Assembly: GCF_019430885.1 (NCBI RefSeq) | Contig: NZ_JAHYBZ010000007.1 | Span: 186,001-250,000, forward strand | Source of the DNA: Roseomonas alba | GTDB taxonomy: Bacteria; Pseudomonadota; Alphaproteobacteria; Acetobacterales; Acetobacteraceae | Reading direction: 5' to 3' | Length of the DNA: 64,000 bases | In this document: positions 59,461 through 64,000 of the stretch, piece by piece | How the letters are laid out: each line of letters opens with the position of its first letter | How positions within the stretch are numbered: the stretch's first letter is position 1 | Notes under the pieces: model-generated | Seen by the model: the letters and a program-made list of their open reading frames with translations, nothing else | Databases searched by the model: none | Told to the model about the DNA's origin: nothing | Position numbers and translations under genes: made by a program

Positions 59461-60348
59461 TCAGTCATCCCGGCCGCGGCGGTCCCGCCCGCGCACCGGC
59501 CGTCGCGGCCCCATCCCGGCATTGCGCGCCTTGGGCGGCCGGCGTGGGCCTTCGGGCAGCGGCTCGGCGACGGGCTCCTGCGCGACCTCGCGCAGCCGCT
59601 TCGGCGCTTCGAGGCCGAGTTGGTCGCGCAGCACCTTGGCGTTCACTTCTTCCACCGCCCCTCGCGGCAGCACGCCGAGCTGAAAGGGCCCATAGGCGGT
59701 GCGGATCAGCCGCGTCACCTCGAGCCCCAGATGCGCCATGACCCGGCGGATCTCGCGGTTCTTGCCTTCGTGGATCGACACGGTGAGCCAGGAATTGGTG
59801 CCCTGGCGCGCATCGAGCCCGGCCTCGATCGGCCCGTATTGCACGCCCTCGACCGTCACCCCGCGCGACAGGGCGGCGAGCGCCTTCTCGTCCACCTTGC
59901 CATGCACCCGCACGCGGTAGCGGCGCAGCCATCCGTTGGACGGCAGCTCCAGCTTGCGGGCCAGCGCGCCGTCATTGGTCAGCAGGAGCAGGCCCTCGCT
60001 GGTCAGGTCCAGCCGGCCGACGCTGATCAGCCGCGGCAGGCCGGGGGGCAGCTTCTCGAAGACCGTTGGCCGGCCTTCCGGGTCACGATGTGTCGTCACC
60101 AGGCCGTCGGGCTTGTGGTAGCGGAACAGGCGCGTGCGCTCCGCCGCCGCGACCGGCTTGCCATCCACCGTCACATGGTCGCCGGGAGTGATGAAGGTGG
60201 CGGGCGTCTCGACCACCTTGCCGCCCAGCTTCACGCGGCCTTCGGCGATCATCTTCTCCGCATCGCGCCGCGAGGCGACGCCAGCGCGCGCCAGCCATTT
60301 CGCGATGCGCTCGCCGCGCTTGGGGTCGTCGGCGTCGTCCTCGCTCAT
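59461..60348 (-). CDS. rluB: 23S rRNA pseudouridine synthase RluB-like (RsuA family)
   Basis: 295 residues from the ATG at 60348. S4 domain RIAKWLARAGVASRRDAEKMI. Catalytic motif VGRLDLTSEGLLLLTNDG with the Asp, then IHEGKNREIRRVMAHLG. The Arg/Pro-rich C-terminal tail (RRPPKARNAGMGPRRPVRGR) is typical of alphaproteobacterial RluB. It modifies 23S rRNA position 2605. The 4-bp overlap with the upstream amidotransferase suggests co-transcription. Confidence 0.92.
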   Translation of the reverse strand: MSEDDADDPKRGERIAKWLARAGVASRRDAEKMIAEGRVKLGGKVVETPATFITPGDHVTVDGKPVAAAERTRLFRYHKPDGLVTTHRDPEGRPTVFEKLPPGLPRLISVGRLDLTSEGLLLLTNDGALARKLELPSNGWLRRYRVRVHGKVDEKALAALSRGVTVEGVQYGPIEAGLDARQGTNSWLTVSIHEGKNREIRRVMAHLGLEVTRLIRTAYGPFQLGVLPRGAVEEVNAKVLRDQLGLEAPKRLREVAQEPVAEPLPEGPRRPPKARNAGMGPRRPVRGRDRRGRDD

Positions 60349-61055
60349 CGCGCGGCCTCGACGAAGGCGGCGAAGATCGCGGGGTCGCGCGGATCGATCG
60401 CGTATTCCGGGTGCCATTGCACGCCGAGGGCGAAGCGATGTCCGGGATGCTCCACGCCTTCCACCACGCCATCCGGCGCCAGGGCGTTGACGATGCCGGA
60501 CCCCGCGGTCGCGACCGCCTGGTGATGCGCCGAATTCACCGCCATGCGCGGCGCGCCCACGATGCGCGACAGCAGGGTCCCTTCCGCGATCGCCACCTCA
60601 TGCCCCGGTTCGGTGCGGGGATTGGGCTGTTCATGCGCCAGCGCGCCCGCCACCTCGTCGGGAATGTGCTGAATCAGCGTGCCGCCGAAGGCGACCGCCA
60701 GAAGCTGCTGCCCGCCGCAGATGCCCAGCACGGCCTTGTCCCGCGCCAGCGCCGCGCGCGTCGCCGCCAGTTCGAAATCCGTCCGCCCCGGCTTCAACGT
60801 CACCTTGGGATGCGGCGCACCGCCCCCCCACAGGGCCGGATCGACATCGAAGGCACCGCCGGTCACCAGAAGCCCGTCGATCTCGTCCATATAGGCTTCG
60901 GCCAGGTCCGGCCGGTGCGGCAGGGCGACGGGCAGGCCGCCGCCGGCCACCACCGCATCGAAATAGTTCTGCCGCAGGGCGTACCAGGGCAGCTTCGACC
61001 AGCCGCCGGCTGGTTCCGAATCGAGGGTGACGCCGATCAGGGGACGGGTGCGCAT
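60345..61055 (-). CDS. Gamma-glutamyl-gamma-aminobutyrate hydrolase family protein (class I amidotransferase)
   Basis: 236 residues from the ATG at 61055. Class I glutamine amidotransferase triad: Cys in LGICGGQQLLAV, His and Glu in GVQWHPEYAID. The PuuD-type N-terminus has RPLIGVTLDSE and the DGLLVTGGAFDVDPALWG loop. PuuD hydrolyses gamma-glutamyl-GABA in putrescine breakdown; no other puu gene is present, so the substrate is open. Confidence 0.88.
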   Translation of the reverse strand: MRTRPLIGVTLDSEPAGGWSKLPWYALRQNYFDAVVAGGGLPVALPHRPDLAEAYMDEIDGLLVTGGAFDVDPALWGGGAPHPKVTLKPGRTDFELAATRAALARDKAVLGICGGQQLLAVAFGGTLIQHIPDEVAGALAHEQPNPRTEPGHEVAIAEGTLLSRIVGAPRMAVNSAHHQAVATAGSGIVNALAPDGVVEGVEHPGHRFALGVQWHPEYAIDPRDPAIFAAFVEAAR

Positions 61056-61135
61056 GGCGCTTGGTAGCGAGCGCGACCGTCCCGCGTCCAGCAGGGGCTT
61101 GGCGCGACGCCACCGGCAATGCAAATGCTATTCAC

Positions 61136-61765
61136 ATGTCCCGGTTCAGTGAGCGACGCGGCTACCATCACGGCAATCTGCGCGAGGCGCTGATCGGTGC
61201 CGCGGTGGAACTGATCGCCCAGCACGGGCCCGCGGGCTTCACCGTCGCCGAGGCCGCACGCCTTGCCGGCGTCTCCCCCGGCGCCCCCTACCGCCATTTC
61301 CGCGATGCCGAGGCGCTGCTCGCCGAGGTCGCGCTGCGCGGCTACGACCGCTTCGCCGAGGCGCTCGCCGCCGCCTGGGCCAGCGGCCGCCCGGACCCGC
61401 TCACTGCCTTCGAGGCGCTGGGCCGCGCCTATCTGGCCTTCGCCCGCCGCGAACCCGCCTTTTACGCCGCGATGTTCGAGACGCGCCTCGACACCGCCGC
61501 GCATCCCGGCCTGGCGGCAGCCGGCGACCGCGCCTTCGGCGTGCTGCGCGAAGCGACCGAACGCCTGCTCGCCGACCTGCCTGAAGGCAGGCGCCCGCCC
61601 GCGCTGATGGTCGCGCTGCATGTCTGGACCATGGCCCATGGCACCGCCTCGCTGTTCTGCCGGCCCGATGGCGCGCGGCGGAAGCTGCCCATGGCGCCCG
61701 AGGACCTGCTCGAAGCCGGCATGCTGATCTATCTGCAGAGCCTTGGCCTCGCCGGCGGCGGGTAA
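61136..61765 (+). CDS. TetR family transcriptional regulator
   Basis: 209 residues from the ATG at 61136. HTH at about 9-55 (YHHGNLREALIGAAVELIAQHG, FTVAEAARLAGVSPGAPYRHFRDAEAL). The C-terminal WHG-type domain ends VALHVWTMAHGTASLF. The start region has ATGCAAATG (61119-61127), a near-copy of the half-site in the palindrome at 61817-61841, so self-regulation is likely. The next gene, a DUF2852 protein, lies downstream of that palindrome. Confidence 0.92.
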   Translation: MSRFSERRGYHHGNLREALIGAAVELIAQHGPAGFTVAEAARLAGVSPGAPYRHFRDAEALLAEVALRGYDRFAEALAAAWASGRPDPLTAFEALGRAYLAFARREPAFYAAMFETRLDTAAHPGLAAAGDRAFGVLREATERLLADLPEGRRPPALMVALHVWTMAHGTASLFCRPDGARRKLPMAPEDLLEAGMLIYLQSLGLAGGG

Positions 61766-61816
61766 CGAAACGTCGCTTGTCCCGATTCCGCTTGACCCGC
61801 CTGGGCCCGATGCCCA

Positions 61817-61841
61817 ATGTAAATGTTGCTTGCATTTACAT
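61817..61841. promoter_or_regulatory. Palindromic operator between tetR and the DUF2852 gene
   Basis: ATGTAAATG (61817-61825) and CATTTACAT (61833-61841) are exact 9-bp inverted arms with a 7-nt spacer, 30 bp before the start codon of the next gene. It fits a TetR-dimer operator placed over the promoter. Confidence 0.75.
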
Positions 61842-61870
61842 CCTGCAGGCCGAACCCGATGAGGAGCACC

Positions 61871-62371
61871 ATGTCCGGTACCGCCTATCCCGACGCCGCC
61901 GACTATCCCGGCCGCCGCGAGCGCCGCTGGCGGGATTCCCGTTACACCTCCGGCCCCTGCGGGGGTTGGGCGCCGTGGAACATGCCGAAGCCGCTGATGA
62001 TCGTGGCCATGGTCTTCGGCTTCATCCTGTTCTGGCCGATCGGCCTCGCGATCCTGTTCTTCATGATCGGGTCGGGCCGCATCGGCCGCCGCTGGGGCCA
62101 GCGCTTCGGCATGGAGCCCGGCGGCAACGGCCCGGCCGGCGCGGAGGCCTGGCCCGCCTGGTGCGGCGGTAGCCGCCGCTCCTCCTCGGGCAACGCCGCC
62201 TTCGACGAGTACCGGGAGGAGACGATCCGCCGGCTCGAGGAGGAGCAGAAGGACTTCGCCGACTATCTGGAGCGGCTGCGCTTCGCCAAGGACCGCGCGG
62301 AATTCGAGCAATTCATGGCCGAACGCCGCCCGCGCCCGCCGGCCCCGCCGGCCGAGCCGCAGCAGAACTGA
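61871..62371 (+). CDS. DUF2852 family membrane protein
   Basis: 166 residues, ribosome site GAGGAG. GPCGGWAPWNMPKPLMIVAM leads into one membrane helix (VFGFILFWPIGLAILFFMIG), then RRWGQRF, a Gly-rich part and a coiled coil (EYREETIRRLEEEQKDFADYLERLR) ending in a Pro tail. These features define DUF2852; function unknown, probably an inner-membrane protein with a cytosolic coiled coil. The palindrome ahead of it and the adjacent TetR suggest inducible expression. Confidence 0.85.
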   Translation: MSGTAYPDAADYPGRRERRWRDSRYTSGPCGGWAPWNMPKPLMIVAMVFGFILFWPIGLAILFFMIGSGRIGRRWGQRFGMEPGGNGPAGAEAWPAWCGGSRRSSSGNAAFDEYREETIRRLEEEQKDFADYLERLRFAKDRAEFEQFMAERRPRPPAPPAEPQQN

Positions 62372-62460
62372 CGCCGCACGGGGCGGGCCTCGGCCCGCCC
62401 CGCTTGTTTCCGGCGGGCATCTCTGTCAGCGATGCCCGTCATGAACGTCGATGCGGCGCG

Positions 62461-62700
62461 CCGGAGAGGGGCCCTGCCCCTCTCCGGACCTCTCCCCGCC
62501 AGGGGCTTTGAGCCCCTGGACCGCAATCTGTTGGTGCCGGGCGCCGCTGTTCAGGACAATTGCCGAAACCCGCTCCTGCGCACCGCACGCGCCATGCGGG
62601 TCTTGGCACGCCACGACCGCCCAGCGCCAAGTGACGGTTTCCAAGGGCCCTGCGGCCTTTGGTGGGGAGAGGTCTGGAGAGGGGCAAAGCCCCTCTCCAG
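62461..62700. repeat. Palindromic intergenic element, copy E (cleanest copy)
   Basis: 240 bp. Left end CCGGAGAGGGG/CCCCTCTCCGG (62461-62487), CCTCTCCCCGCCA and CAGGGGCT/AGCCCCTG. Core with CCGAAACCCGCTCCTGCGCA. Right end GCGCCAAGTGACGGTTTCC, AAGGGCC/GGCCTTT, GGTGGGGAGAGGTCTGG and CTGGAGAGGGGC/GCCCCTCTCCAG (62674-62700). The outer ~45 bp are inverted repeats of each other. No target-site duplication is obvious. Confidence 0.85.
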
Positions 62701-62712
62701 GACCCCCGCGCC

Positions 62713-63159
62713 GTGACGCCCTCCCCCATCGAGATCGCGCTCGAGGAAGCCGCCGCCGCCGCCGCGCGCGGCGAGGTCCCGGTCGGCGCTGTCGTCACCG
62801 ATGCCGACGGCACGGTCCTCGCCCGTGCCGGCAACGAGGTCGAGGCGCGGAACGACCCCACCGCCCACGCTGAGATTCTCGCGATGCGTGCCGCCGCCCA
62901 GCGAACGGGCTCCCCGCGCCTGCCCGGCTGCACGCTGACGGTGACGCTCGAACCCTGCCCGATGTGCGCCCAGGCCGCGTCCTTCTTCCGGGTGAAGCGC
63001 GTCGTCTTCGGGGCCTATGACCCCAAGGGCGGCGGGGTGGAGCATGGCGCGCGCATCTTCGCCGCCTCCTCATGCCATCACACGCCCGAGATCATTGGCG
63101 GCCTGCGCGAATCCGACTGTGCCGCGCTGCTGCGGGAGTTCTTCGTCGCGCGGCGTTGA
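62713..63159 (+). CDS. tadA: tRNA-specific adenosine deaminase (TadA-like nucleoside deaminase)
   Basis: 148 residues from a GTG at 62713. Zinc/catalytic motifs HAEILAMRAAAQRTG (His, Glu) and LEPCPMCAQAA (two Cys). EVPVGAVVTDADG near the N-terminus is typical of TadA. It converts A34 to inosine in tRNA-Arg(ACG). The start lies only 13 bp after repeat copy E, and the AGGA that could serve as its ribosome site spans the element's end. Confidence 0.88.
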   Translation: MTPSPIEIALEEAAAAAARGEVPVGAVVTDADGTVLARAGNEVEARNDPTAHAEILAMRAAAQRTGSPRLPGCTLTVTLEPCPMCAQAASFFRVKRVVFGAYDPKGGGVEHGARIFAASSCHHTPEIIGGLRESDCAALLREFFVARR

Positions 63160-63216
63160 CCCTCGCCGCCGGGCCGTCCATTCATCGCGTGACGGATCAG
63201 GACGAGGCGAAAGTCT

Positions 63217-63675
63217 ATGCGCGAAGTGAACGGGACCGACCTGCTCAACGGCAGCGATCACGAATTCGTCGTGAACCTCTACACGGTCCTGCTGAACCGC
63301 TGGCCTGACGAGGATGGCTATCGCCACCACCTCCAGCGCGTCGAGAACCGGCCGGAGGCGCGTCGCCAACTCGTCGATGAGGTCGCGGGCAGCCCGGAAG
63401 GCCGCAATCTCGGCGTCGCGGTGATGTGGCCGGAGGATGTGACGCCAGCCGAGGCCGCGCCGACGCCACCGCCACCGATGGCCATGCCCGGCGCCGCGGC
63501 GCCCGGCGACCTCGCCGTCACGCTCGCGCAGCTCCGCGAGGGCCTCGCCACCATGGAAGCCGCTGCACTGGTCGAGGCGCAGCGACTGCTGGCCGAGACG
63601 CTCTCGATCGTCGCCGCTCACCAGGCCCGGCAGCTCGAAGCGCGCATCGCCCGGCTGGAAGGCCGGCTCGACTGA
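63217..63675 (+). CDS. DUF4214 domain-containing protein
   Basis: 152 residues. The N-terminal part GSDHEFVVNLYTVLLNRWPDEDGYRHHLQRVE matches the DUF4214 repeat, usually found in secreted or S-layer-like and glycan-related proteins. A Pro/Ala linker (EAAPTPPPPMAMPG) follows, then a C-terminal helix with coiled-coil character (QARQLEARIARLEGRLD). No signal peptide. Function unknown. It is convergent with the next gene, 7 bp apart. Confidence 0.78.
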   Translation: MREVNGTDLLNGSDHEFVVNLYTVLLNRWPDEDGYRHHLQRVENRPEARRQLVDEVAGSPEGRNLGVAVMWPEDVTPAEAAPTPPPPMAMPGAAAPGDLAVTLAQLREGLATMEAAALVEAQRLLAETLSIVAAHQARQLEARIARLEGRLD

Positions 63676-63682
63676 GCGGCGC

Positions 63683-64000
63683 TCAGCGCGACGCGAGGGG
63701 GGGCGCGATCGTCGCCTGTGCCTTCTGCGCGTCGAGCCGCGCCAGGTCCTCCTGCAGGTAGCGGTTCAGCGTCTCGGGCGTGTCGATCGTCGCACCGGGG
63801 ACCCGCTGCGCCCGGGCGATTGCCGGCGCCGCGGCCTGGCGGGTCTGTTCGGCGCGTTCGGCAAACCAGGCATCGCGCACGGCGGCCGAGGCGAAGGGCT
63901 GCGGCGGCAGATGCACCACCGTGTCGCTGTAGCGACGCGTCGCGCCCGAAGCGACGACCGCGGCATTCTGCGCGATGCCCGTGCCGACCGGCTGCGGATG
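63683..64000 (-). CDS. Hypothetical protein, 5' end beyond the window
   Basis: The last 105 residues of a minus-strand gene; the open frame continues past the right edge. The visible part reads VVHLPPQPFASAAVRDAWF, then AERAEQTRQAAAPAIARAQRV and NRYLQEDLARLDAQKAQ. It is Ala/Gln-rich and helical, ending at the TGA read at 63685-63683. Not recognised. Confidence 0.6.
   Translation of the reverse strand, partial: HPQPVGTGIAQNAAVVASGATRRYSDTVVHLPPQPFASAAVRDAWFAERAEQTRQAAAPAIARAQRVPGATIDTPETLNRYLQEDLARLDAQKAQATIAPPLASR

Noticed and set aside
1..64000. CRISPR arrays, tRNA and rRNA genes
   Set aside because: No regularly spaced identical repeats, no tRNA-like TTCRANNC arms in a cloverleaf context and no rRNA-like sequence were seen on reading the window.

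Overview
The window is GC-rich chromosomal DNA with dense, short-spaced, often overlapping genes and strong third-position GC bias. The gene set (a cellulose operon with fused BcsA-BcsB, five Bug/TctC-type periplasmic receptors, AapJ-type receptors, bactofilin, DUF2852, TerC) suggests an alphaproteobacterium, most likely an Acetobacteraceae of the Roseomonas type. That placement is inferred from gene content and was not tested by alignment.

Layout. 1-6.6 kb: the end of an ABC exporter, a methyltransferase, gloB, a cupin, two tandem AapJ-like receptors and an SDR. 6.9-12.2 kb: a four-gene minus-strand catabolic operon (TPP enzyme, zinc alcohol dehydrogenase, SDR, TctC receptor) diverging from a GntR regulator, with a perfect 14-bp palindrome between them. 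12.3-23.1 kb: the cellulose operon (GH8 endoglucanase, proline-rich BcsR/BcsP-like protein, BcsQ, fused BcsAB, BcsC). 23.1-30.8 kb: AsmA-like protein, RluC, PrpF/GalD isomerase, CrcB, a YopT/C58-like cysteine protease candidate and RarA. 30.9-37.2 kb: an RTX protein, three TctC receptors and TerC. 37.5-42.4 kb: tatA, the methionine-salvage genes mtnB-mtnD-mtnC, a LigT-like protein, CorA and an acetamidase-like protein.

42.4-44.9 kb is a foreign, AT-rich insertion. It carries two small membrane-protein ORFs and a Hint-domain protein, and is bounded by about 90-bp imperfect direct repeats exactly 2,400 bp apart. These repeats span the amidase-ABC transporter junction, and the ABC gene has lost a normal start codon there. 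44.9-57 kb: the ABC exporter, threonine dehydratase, two small exported proteins built of 11-residue repeats, a fifth TctC receptor, EI24 protein, bactofilin, a lipoprotein, an AEC transporter, a phospholipid operon (CDP-alcohol transferase, CdsA, PlsC) and mutL. 57.2-64 kb: rsmD/TetR/aldo-keto reductase, RluB, a PuuD-like amidotransferase, a TetR-DUF2852 pair with a strong palindromic operator, tadA, a DUF4214 protein and a truncated gene.

Five intergenic regions carry copies of one element, roughly 220-340 bp. Its ends are inverted repeats made of nested GC-rich hairpins around a more variable core. These palindromic elements, the Hint island and the C58-like protease are the main non-routine content. 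No rRNA, tRNA or CRISPR array was seen.
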